Positions 42,944 to 49,716 of a DNA stretch of 64,000 bases are shown piece after piece; position 1 is the stretch's first letter, and each line of letters starts with the position of its first letter. The translations under genes were made by a program, and so were the position numbers. Under the pieces are notes generated by a model. It worked only from the letters and a program-made list of their open reading frames with translations. It did no database searches and had not been told where the DNA came from. The stretch is from Deltaproteobacteria bacterium (GTDB lineage Bacteria > Myxococcota > JADLHZ01), in contig JADLHZ010000032.1 of NCBI GenBank assembly GCA_020848545.1, positions 44,865-108,864 on the forward strand, read 5' to 3'.

Positions 42944-43387
42944 TTAGCGTAACGTGGTTTTCTGCAAAGCCGTGACGATCGCGTCGTGGCGCTCTTTGAC
43001 GCGCACGACTTCTCCGGCGGCCTCGCCGATGACGATGTGCGAGCCCTTGGCGAAGATGGCGACGAGGTAGCTGTAGTCGCGCGGGCCGAGCGGCGCCGAG
43101 AGCTCGAGCAAGTACCCAGGCTCGCCGCTCTGCGCTTTGATGTCGCTCTCGGCGAAGAAGGTGTAGCCGGCCTCGATCATCCGCTTCTTCAATGCTTCCT
43201 TCCAAAACGGCAGGTCGGCCTCTGGCTTGTTCGGCTCGTCGCGCACGCGGAAGACGACGCCGTCGGGGCTCACCGCGCGAAAGTCGTCGCCGGACTTCAG
43301 CTCGAAGGCGGCGAAGCCGTCCGGCGGCGCGGCGGCGTAGTGGCGGCAGGACGCGAGCAGGAGGAGCAGCAAGAGACTACTTCTCAT
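42944..43387 (-). CDS. small lipoprotein of unknown function
   Basis: The 147-residue product has a strong lipoprotein signal (MRSSLLLLLLLASC). A globular domain follows (FAAFELKSGDDFRAVSPDGV, FRVRDEPNKPEADLPFWKEA, PRDYSYLVAIFAKGSHIVIG) that resembles the C-terminal part of the upstream 410-residue DUF4349 protein (EGTTRFWVDALKSRL, YRYLVGVRADKDDLEVI). The two may share a fold. It overlaps the preceding DUF4349 gene by 11 nt and ends the Mla-DUF4349 operon. Confidence 0.65.
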   Translation of the reverse strand: MRSSLLLLLLLASCRHYAAAPPDGFAAFELKSGDDFRAVSPDGVVFRVRDEPNKPEADLPFWKEALKKRMIEAGYTFFAESDIKAQSGEPGYLLELSAPLGPRDYSYLVAIFAKGSHIVIGEAAGEVVRVKERHDAIVTALQKTTLR

Positions 43388-43994
43388 AGTGAAAATCCCC
43401 GATGAGGTCGCTCAAGTTGACGCCATTCAGCCAGCCAAAGGACGAGGTGCCGTCGCGCACCGGCGCGTTGCGCTCACGAAACTGAAACGAGACGACAACC
43501 TTGGCGAAGCGAACGCGGTGCTCCATTTGCTTCAGCGAGCCCTTCTGGCGCTCGATGTCTTGGATCAGCCCGACGATCTCTCGCTCCACGGTCACGACTT
43601 GGTTCGGGCCGGCGCTCTTCAAGACGTCGAAGTAGCGCTTCATCATCTCTTCGCGCGACTTCAGCACCGAGCGGGCTTGATCGATCGCGAAGCCGAGGTC
43701 GACCTTTTGATGCTGGCGATCGATGAGCACGCCGAGGGTCTTGGCGTGGGCTTCCACCTCGAGCTCGCGATCGGCCGGAACCTTGAAGGTGACCGCTTGA
43801 TCGCTGCGCTCGGAGAAGTAGCCGCCGAAGCCTTCGACCTTCGCGATGAGCGCTTCGGCGGCGGCGTCTCGGTCGCTCACCTTCAACGTGAGCGTGGCCT
43901 CGGTCGCCGCGGCGGTGAGCAGCGGTGAGACGGTCTGGGCGGCGGTTGGCGCCGGCGCGAAGAGCACGAGGAAGTAGGCGAGGACGGCGTCCAT
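43377..43994 (-). CDS. DUF4349-type exported protein, short form
   Basis: Starting at ATG 43994, which shares its A with the upstream stop (TGATG), this gives 205 residues. A signal peptide (MDAVLAYFLVLFAPAPTAAQ) precedes a DUF4349-like core: TLTLKVSDRDAAAEALIAKV, GGYFSERSDQAVTFKVPADR, a coiled coil (ARSVLKSREEMMKRYFDVLK, VEREIVGLIQDIERQKGSLK) and a closing strand KVVVSFQFRER. DUF4349 proteins have a periplasmic beta-coiled-coil layout but no known function. It is a paralogue of the gene just upstream. Placement after MlaD suggests a role in the periplasmic part of lipid transport. Confidence 0.72.
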   Translation of the reverse strand: MDAVLAYFLVLFAPAPTAAQTVSPLLTAAATEATLTLKVSDRDAAAEALIAKVEGFGGYFSERSDQAVTFKVPADRELEVEAHAKTLGVLIDRQHQKVDLGFAIDQARSVLKSREEMMKRYFDVLKSAGPNQVVTVEREIVGLIQDIERQKGSLKQMEHRVRFAKVVVSFQFRERNAPVRDGTSSFGWLNGVNLSDLIGDFHYEK

Positions 43995-45226
43995 CACAGA
44001 GCTCCTTTGCCGATGGCCGCGAGGACGGCGTCGGCGTAGCGTTTCTCCTGCTCCTCGCTCGGAAAGTGCGCCTCGATGACCTCGAGGTCGTCTTTGTCGG
44101 CGCGCACGCCCACGAGGTAGCGGTACGGCGTGTCCGAACGATCGACGAAGCGCAGCACGGTGAAGGCACCGGCGGTCTTCTCTTCCACGCTCGCGAACTC
44201 GGGCTGCAAGCGCGACTTCAACGCGTCGACCCAAAAGCGCGTGGTGCCTTCGGGCTTGTTCTCGCGCTTCGACGACCAGAACACGGCGGCGTCGGCGCTC
44301 TCGGCGACGAAGTGCTGCTTGTCGTCGAGCTGCACGAACCCTTGCGGCACCTCGAGCTTCAGCTTCTTGCCTTCGAACGCGACGTCGCGGCGAAACGCGC
44401 TCAGCCGGTGGATCCACTGAAACGCCGCGACCGGCTCGTCGGCCGGGGCGTTCATGCCGCGCGCGCGTTCCTCCAAGGCGAGCGAGATGCGCGAGTAGGA
44501 CGCGAGCGACACGAGCGTCTTCGAGGCGTTCTCGAGATCGTCGATCTGCTGCGTGAGGCGCTGGATCTCGCGGAGGAGGTCGAGCTTCTCGCGCTCGGTC
44601 TTGGCCTTGGCGAGCAGCGCGATCAACCGATCGCGGCTCGTCTTCGCGGTCTGCAGGCGGAGCTCGATGGCGGCGAAGGCGTCGGTCACGTCTTGCGCGG
44701 TGATCGCCTTGTCGAGGACGTCGCCGAGCTTCAGGAGCTGCGCCAGCACAGCGCGGAAGCGATCGACCGGGATGCGCAGCGTCACCGCGCCGGACGTGAG
44801 CTGCTCGACGAAGCCGCCGGCGTCCGTCGCGATCTTCGCTGCCTCATCGCCGGCCTTTCGCGGCGAGTCGACGCGCAGGCGCGCGTAGGCGTTGTAGTGC
44901 AGCATGCGCGCGGGCTTCGGCGCTTGCTGGGCTTCGTGCGGCGCCGCGCTCTTCTCGTCGTTGTTCTTGTCGCCGTCGCGGGTGTCTTCTTCTCCGGACA
45001 CGTCGCGCGGCGCACCAGGTGGCGGCGGCGGCGCTTGCGCGGCGGGGGAGGGCATGCCGCCGGCGGCGCGGCCGTATGCGGCGGAGTCCGCCTTCGGCGA
45101 TTCCATGGTGATCGCTTGCGGCGCGTACGACTCGCGATTGCTTGCCTTCATCGAGCACATGCTCGCGAAGCCGAGCAGGCCGGCGAGCACGAGGCCGATG
45201 GCGATGCGACGTTTGGTGATTCTCAT
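43994..45226 (-). CDS. DUF4349-containing lipoprotein, long form
   Basis: The 410-residue protein has an N-terminal hydrophobic signal (RIAIGLVLAGLLGFASMC) with a possible lipid-attachment Cys and a low-complexity Pro/Ala/acidic linker (about residues 30-105). The DUF4349 core follows (ARLRVDSPRKAGDEAAKIAT, GGFVEQLTSGAVTLRIPVDR, LDLLREIQRLTQQIDDLENA, SYSRISLALEER). A C-terminal domain follows that resembles the small lipoprotein at the operon end. It overlaps mlaD by ATGA. A coiled-coil periplasmic tether is plausible; no enzyme motif is present. Confidence 0.75.
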   Translation of the reverse strand: MRITKRRIAIGLVLAGLLGFASMCSMKASNRESYAPQAITMESPKADSAAYGRAAGGMPSPAAQAPPPPPGAPRDVSGEEDTRDGDKNNDEKSAAPHEAQQAPKPARMLHYNAYARLRVDSPRKAGDEAAKIATDAGGFVEQLTSGAVTLRIPVDRFRAVLAQLLKLGDVLDKAITAQDVTDAFAAIELRLQTAKTSRDRLIALLAKAKTEREKLDLLREIQRLTQQIDDLENASKTLVSLASYSRISLALEERARGMNAPADEPVAAFQWIHRLSAFRRDVAFEGKKLKLEVPQGFVQLDDKQHFVAESADAAVFWSSKRENKPEGTTRFWVDALKSRLQPEFASVEEKTAGAFTVLRFVDRSDTPYRYLVGVRADKDDLEVIEAHFPSEEQEKRYADAVLAAIGKGAL

Positions 45227-46344
45227 TCTTTGATCTCCCCCGTCTTTTTCAAGTCGTCGTTCTCTATTGTCATACGGATCACCGACTTCAAAATGATGTT
45301 GCGCTTGATGTTGCCGAGCACCGTCTTCAAGTCCTGGTAGATCGTCGGATCCTTCAAGATGCCGCCGAGCGTGCCCTTGCCTTGGTTCATCTCTTCGATG
45401 ACGCCGCGGATGATCTTCGCCGCTTGTGCCAGGTCTTGCACGAGGTTCGTGCGATCCTTCTCGTAGATCAGCGAGTGCAGCATGCCGTTGCCGGTGCGGA
45501 TCTCTTCGACCGTCGTCGCGAGCTCTTTGGCTGCGCGCGCGAGGTCCTTGGCCAGCTTGCTGCCCTCTTTGTCGTAGATGAGCGTGTGAATCATGTTGTC
45601 GCCGTTCTCGACTTGGTTGAGCACGGCCTCGATGTGACCGACCGAGGTGTTGATCTTCGTCACCGTCTGGCGCGCTTCGGCGATGAGCTGCGACGCGTCG
45701 GCGGTCATCTGCTTGTCGTAGACGAGCGCGTGGATGAGCCCGTCGCCGCGCTCGATCTTCTCCGTCAGGTTCGCCGTCGCGTGCATGATGCGGCCGAGAT
45801 CCTGGGAGAGCTGCGGGGTCAGCGTCTCCCTCACGCTCTTGTCGAGCTGCGTCGTCAGGTTCGAGACGCGCGCGATCGCTTGCTCGACAGCGACGACGAC
45901 GTGCGAGAGGCCGATCGCCGGTTGCGGCGGGATGAAGTCGCCGTCCTTCAAGGGCTCGGCCTCGACGCTGCCGATCGTGATGTTGATCAGCATGTCGCCG
46001 AGCAGGCCCTTCGAGCTCAGCTCGGCGACCGAGTCATCACGGATGTGCTCCAAGGCGCTCTTCTCCACCGCCAGCTCCACCTTCACGCGCTTCTTGCCGT
46101 CTTTGTCGATGAAGAACTCGATTTTGCGAACCATGCCCACGTTGACGCCCGCGAGGTGGACCGGCGCGCCGACCTGCAGGCCGCTCACATTGTCGTAGGT
46201 TGTGCTCAAGGTGACCTTCTTCGAGAACAGGTTGTGCGAGCGGCCAAGCATGGCGATCGACAGGCCGAGCACCGCGAGCGAGATCACCAAAAAGACGATG
46301 ACACGCGTGTTGCTGCGCTTCTTTATCGGCGCGGGGTCGGTCAT
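45223..46344 (-). CDS. mlaD: MlaD-like MCE domain lipid transport protein
   Basis: MlaD forms a periplasmic hexameric MCE ring bound to the MlaE/MlaF transporter and shuttles phospholipids. From ATG 46344 the 373-residue protein has one TM anchor (VIVFLVISLAVLGLSIAML) and an MCE domain (STTYDNVSGLQVGAPVHLAG, VNVGMVRKIEF). A long tail contains at least three repeats of the pattern GD/N-x-x-H-x-L-I/V-Y-D/E-K (DGLIHALVYDK, DNMIHTLIYDK, NGMLHSLIYEK). It overlaps mlaF by ATGA upstream and the DUF4349 gene downstream. The tail is longer than in E. coli MlaD and typical of this lineage. Confidence 0.9.
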   Translation of the reverse strand: MTDPAPIKKRSNTRVIVFLVISLAVLGLSIAMLGRSHNLFSKKVTLSTTYDNVSGLQVGAPVHLAGVNVGMVRKIEFFIDKDGKKRVKVELAVEKSALEHIRDDSVAELSSKGLLGDMLINITIGSVEAEPLKDGDFIPPQPAIGLSHVVVAVEQAIARVSNLTTQLDKSVRETLTPQLSQDLGRIMHATANLTEKIERGDGLIHALVYDKQMTADASQLIAEARQTVTKINTSVGHIEAVLNQVENGDNMIHTLIYDKEGSKLAKDLARAAKELATTVEEIRTGNGMLHSLIYEKDRTNLVQDLAQAAKIIRGVIEEMNQGKGTLGGILKDPTIYQDLKTVLGNIKRNIILKSVIRMTIENDDLKKTGEIKE

Positions 46345-47087
46345 TTTTGGGGCTCCATGGCGTAGATGAAGTCTTTGATCACGGGATCCTGTGTGTGCTT
46401 GAACGCGTCGACCGGCGCGGCGAGGCGCACCCTGCGATCGTGCAGCATCGCGATCCGATCGCCGACGAGGAACGCGCACGGCATGTCGTGGGTGACGACG
46501 ATCGAGGTCACTTTCAGATCGCGTTGAATCTGCAGGATGAGCTCGCTGATGCGGCGGGTGTTGGCCGGGTCGAGGCCGGTCGTCGGCTCGTCGTAGAGCA
46601 GCACCTCTGGCTCGGCGACGATGGCGCGGGCGAGGGCGGCGCGCTTCTTCATGCCCCCCGAGAGATCGGAGGGGCTCAGGTGCTCACTGCCGGCGAGGCC
46701 CACGCGGGCGAGCGCTTCGCGGACGCGAGCGTCGATGGCGTCGTCGGAGAGCGCCGAGTGCTCGCGCAGAGGATAGGCCACGTTTTCGGCGACGCTGATC
46801 GAGTCGAAGAGGGCGCCGCCTTGAAAGAGCATCGAGATGCGCTTTCGGATCGGCAAAAAGTCGTCTTCGCTGCCGTGCGCCACGTTCTTGCCGTCGATGC
46901 GCACTTCGCCGGCGTCGGGCTCCAGCAAGCCGATCAGGATCTTCAAGAGCACGCTTTTCCCGCTACCCGATCCGCCGAGGATGACGATCGTCTCGCCCTT
47001 GAAAATGTCGAGCGACAGATCGTCGTAGATCACCTTCGGCCCGAACGCCTTTTGCACGCCGACGAATTGAATGAGGGGTGTGCTCAT
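46341..47087 (-). CDS. mlaF: MlaF-like ABC ATPase of the lipid transporter
   Basis: The 248-residue ATPase shows Walker A LGGSGSGKSV, Q-loop FQGGALFDSISVAENV (the Mla-type GALFDS), signature LSGGMKKRAALARAI, Walker B LLYDEPTTGLDPANTRRISE and H-loop VTHDMPCAF. These features distinguish Mla/retrograde lipid transporters from importers. It lies directly after mlaE (stop to start adjacent) and overlaps mlaD. The C-terminal residues (KDFIYAMEP) are short, lacking the long MlaB-binding tail. Confidence 0.93.
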   Translation of the reverse strand: MSTPLIQFVGVQKAFGPKVIYDDLSLDIFKGETIVILGGSGSGKSVLLKILIGLLEPDAGEVRIDGKNVAHGSEDDFLPIRKRISMLFQGGALFDSISVAENVAYPLREHSALSDDAIDARVREALARVGLAGSEHLSPSDLSGGMKKRAALARAIVAEPEVLLYDEPTTGLDPANTRRISELILQIQRDLKVTSIVVTHDMPCAFLVGDRIAMLHDRRVRLAAPVDAFKHTQDPVIKDFIYAMEPQK

Positions 47088-47864
47088 CTAGAGTCCGAAC
47101 TGCAAGAGGATGCTCGTCAACACGAAGTCCGAGATCAACGTGACGACGCTCGTGAGGACGACGGTTTCGGTGGTGGCGCGGCCGACGCCTTCGGTGCCGC
47201 CATGGGTGTGGATGCCGCGGTAGCAGGCGATGACGCTGATGAAGAAGCCGAAAAAAAGCGTCTTCATCAGGCCGCCGGCGAGATCGCTGAGGTCGACCGC
47301 CGTGGTCGCCGAGGTGATGAAGAGGGTCATGTTCACGCCGGTCGTCACGAACGCGACCATCATCGCGCCGAGCACGCCGAGCACGTTCGACATGCCGGTG
47401 AGGAGCGGCATGATGATGACCGCGGCGACGACGCGCGGCACCACGAGCTTCCTCACCGGGTCGGCGCCCATCGAGCGAATGGCGTCGATCTGTTCAGTGA
47501 CCGCCATCGATCCGAGCTCGGCGGCGATGCCGGCGCCGACGCGGCCGCCGACCATGAGCGCCGTCAGCACCGGCCCGAGCTCGCGGACCAAGGACAGCGA
47601 GACGATGGTGCCGACGTACTCCTTGGCGCCGAAGCGGGAGAGCTGCGACGCGAACTGCACGGTCATCACCATGCTCGAGAAGATGGCGGTGAGCACCGCG
47701 ATCGCGACCGATTTTTGCCCGATGAGCTCGATCTGCTGCGCGAGATCCTTCAGGCTCATCGGCTTCGTGAACGCGGTGACGATCGCCTTCTCGCCGAGGA
47801 GCGCGATGCCCTTCGCGACCTCCATGCCGCGGTGCACGCGATCGGCGAGTGATGAGTCGGTCAT
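47088..47864 (-). CDS. mlaE: MlaE-like ABC permease of the lipid transporter
   Basis: The 258-residue permease (ATG 47864, overlapping the upstream stop by ATGA) has the MlaE landmarks FASQLSRFGAKEYVGTIVSL, RELGPVLTALMVGGRVGAGI, and AELGSMAVTEQIDAIRSMGA with DPVRKLVVPRVVA. Five to six hydrophobic segments are present. Together with mlaF and mlaD it forms a complete inner-membrane complex that maintains outer-membrane lipid asymmetry. No mlaB (STAS) or mlaC gene is adjacent; the lipoprotein upstream and the DUF4349 proteins may stand in as lineage-specific parts. Confidence 0.93.
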   Translation of the reverse strand: MTDSSLADRVHRGMEVAKGIALLGEKAIVTAFTKPMSLKDLAQQIELIGQKSVAIAVLTAIFSSMVMTVQFASQLSRFGAKEYVGTIVSLSLVRELGPVLTALMVGGRVGAGIAAELGSMAVTEQIDAIRSMGADPVRKLVVPRVVAAVIIMPLLTGMSNVLGVLGAMMVAFVTTGVNMTLFITSATTAVDLSDLAGGLMKTLFFGFFISVIACYRGIHTHGGTEGVGRATTETVVLTSVVTLISDFVLTSILLQFGL

Positions 47865-48367
47865 GGCCGTTGCTCGCCGGAGGAGGGGCGCTTCTTGAAC
47901 GCCTTGAAGAACGCCTCGAACGCGGGCCGGCGATCCTTGAACTCGTCGATGCCGGCGACGAGCTGAAAGTCGAAGGTGCAGTTGTCCTTCTTCATGACGA
48001 CGAGATCGAGCTCGATGGCGACGCCGTCCATCGTGCCGACGACGTGCACGCGCAGCGCGCCGCGGCCATCGAGCACCAGCTCTTCGCGCTCGAGCTCGCG
48101 CGTTTGATCGACGCCGAAGAGCGTGTGGTTGACGAGCACGTCGAGCGGTAAGTCGCGGATGTCTTGCTCGCCGCAGATCGCGTTGCAGATGATCGCGCCG
48201 CCGTTCTTGTGCTTGAACGCGAGGTTCGCGTCCTCGACGCTGATCCGCTTCCAGTCCGGGCCGAGCGTGCCGGTCTCGTAGACGAGCTTGCCGCGGCGAA
48301 ACACCGTGCCTTCGTAGACGCCGGTGGAGCATGCACTGAACACGAGCGCGAGGAGAGCGAGGCGCAC
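47861..48367 (-). CDS. lipoprotein heading the Mla operon
   Basis: The GTG start gives a 168-residue protein with a lipoprotein signal (MRLALLALVFSACST). It has a mostly beta globular domain (GTVFRRGKLVYETGTLGPDW, RISVEDANLAFKHKNGGAII, TFDFQLVAGIDEFKDR). Two Cys at ICNAICGEQD could form a disulfide. It is the first gene of a six-gene minus-strand run with mlaE-mlaF-mlaD and the DUF4349 genes, all overlapping. By position it could be the outer-membrane or periplasmic partner of the lipid transporter (the place of MlaA or MlaC in other bacteria), but it does not resemble either. Confidence 0.65.
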   Translation of the reverse strand: MRLALLALVFSACSTGVYEGTVFRRGKLVYETGTLGPDWKRISVEDANLAFKHKNGGAIICNAICGEQDIRDLPLDVLVNHTLFGVDQTRELEREELVLDGRGALRVHVVGTMDGVAIELDLVVMKKDNCTFDFQLVAGIDEFKDRRPAFEAFFKAFKKRPSSGEQRP

Positions 48368-48419
48368 AGGGACTAGTTAGTGGTAGAAGGGGGCGCGATC
48401 AACTTTGACGTAGCCGTCG

Positions 48420-48435
48420 TCAACGGAAACGTTGA
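48420..48435. promoter_or_regulatory. 16-bp palindrome in the divergent promoter region of the Mla operon
   Basis: TCAACG-GAAA-CGTTGA has perfect 6-bp arms. It lies in the 100-nt gap between the Mla operon start (48367) and the aminotransferase start (48468), with TTGACG about 12 nt upstream. It is a candidate operator for either unit. Confidence 0.3.
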
Positions 48436-48467
48436 AACGCGTCATGCGTCATGACAGGTGACACACC

Positions 48468-49667
48468 ATGCAGATCTCCGTCCGCAGCCAGCACATCCCC
48501 GATTCGCCGATCAGGAAGCTCGTCCCGCTCGCTGACGCCGCGAAGCAGAAGGGCCGCACGGTCTACGCGCTGAACATCGGCCAGCCCGATCTGCCGACGC
48601 CGAAGCCGTTCCTCGACGCGCTCCACGGCTACAGCAAGCAAACGATCGCGTACGGCAAGTCCGAGGGCGAGCTCGAGTACCGCCAGGGGCTCGCGCGCTA
48701 CTACGGCCAAGTCGGCATCGACGTGAACCCGGAGCAGATCGTGGTCACCGTCGGCGGCAGCGAGGCGTTGCTCTTCGCGATCCAAACGGCGTGCGAGCCC
48801 GGTGACGAGGTCATCGTCTTCGAGCCGTTCTATACGAACTACAACACCTTCGCGATGATGTCGGGCGTCGATCTCGTGCCGGTGCGGACGCACGCGAACG
48901 TCGGCTACCACTTGCCGGCGGACAGCGAGATCGAAGCGAAGATCAGCAAGAAGACGAAGGCGATCTTGATCTGCTCGCCGAACAACCCGACCGGTACGGT
49001 GTTCACTGAGGACGAGCTGAAGCGCATCGCCGCGCTCGCGAAGAAGCACGAGCTCTTCGTGATCTCGGACGAGGTGTACCGGGAGTTTTGCTATAAAGGC
49101 ACGCACACGAGCATCATGCACCTGCAAGGCATCGACGATCGCGCGATCCTCGTCGACTCGATCTCGAAGCGTTATTCCGCATGCGGCGCGCGCATCGGTT
49201 GCTTGGTCACGAAGAACGCGGCGGCGCGGGCGGCCGCGGTGCGGATGGCGCAGGGGCGCTTGTGCCCGCCGATCGTCGAGCAAGAAGCCTCGCTCAAGAT
49301 GACCGAGCTCGGGCCAAACTTCTTCGCCCCCGTGCGCGACGAGTACCTGCGCCGGCGTGACGTTTGTTACGGCGGCCTCATGAAGATACCGGGCGTCACC
49401 TGCCTCGTGCCGAACGGCGCGTTCTACATCATGGCCGAGATGCCGATCAAAGACTGCGAGGCCTTCGCGCGCTGGCTGCTCACCGACTTTCACCTAGACA
49501 ACGAGACAGTGATGGTGGCGCCGGGTCCGGGCTTCTACGTCCGCGGCAAATACGCGCAAGAAGGGCAGGGGTTGAACCAAATTCGCCTCGCCTACGTGCT
49601 CGAGGTGCCGAAGATCGAGCGGGCGATGAAGGCGTTGCAGCGAGCGGTCGAAGTCTACGGCAAGTAA
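48468..49667 (+). CDS. class I/II pyridoxal-phosphate aminotransferase
   Basis: The 399-residue fold-type I enzyme shows LNIGQPDLPTPKPFLDAL, YGKSEGELEYRQGLARYYGQ, the PLP phosphate-contact region TVGGSEALLFAI, CSPNNPTGTVFTEDEL, SDEVYREF and the Schiff-base Lys234 in DSISKRYSACGARIGCLVT. A C-terminal arginine for substrate carboxylate is in NQIRLAYV. It resembles aspartate/aromatic aminotransferases of the Ib type. Substrate choice cannot be made by eye. AGGTGA lies before the ATG. No amino-acid biosynthesis genes are adjacent. Confidence 0.9.
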   Translation: MQISVRSQHIPDSPIRKLVPLADAAKQKGRTVYALNIGQPDLPTPKPFLDALHGYSKQTIAYGKSEGELEYRQGLARYYGQVGIDVNPEQIVVTVGGSEALLFAIQTACEPGDEVIVFEPFYTNYNTFAMMSGVDLVPVRTHANVGYHLPADSEIEAKISKKTKAILICSPNNPTGTVFTEDELKRIAALAKKHELFVISDEVYREFCYKGTHTSIMHLQGIDDRAILVDSISKRYSACGARIGCLVTKNAAARAAAVRMAQGRLCPPIVEQEASLKMTELGPNFFAPVRDEYLRRRDVCYGGLMKIPGVTCLVPNGAFYIMAEMPIKDCEAFARWLLTDFHLDNETVMVAPGPGFYVRGKYAQEGQGLNQIRLAYVLEVPKIERAMKALQRAVEVYGK

Positions 49668-49716
49668 GCGACCAGGAAGTGGCGGCGGCTCGAGCGAGCG
49701 GGCATCCTTCTGACTC

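Noticed and set aside
46345..46479. N-terminal extension of mlaD to 46479
   Set aside because: Arg-rich sequence inside mlaF coding region; the real start at 46344 shows an ATGA overlap and a TM anchor.
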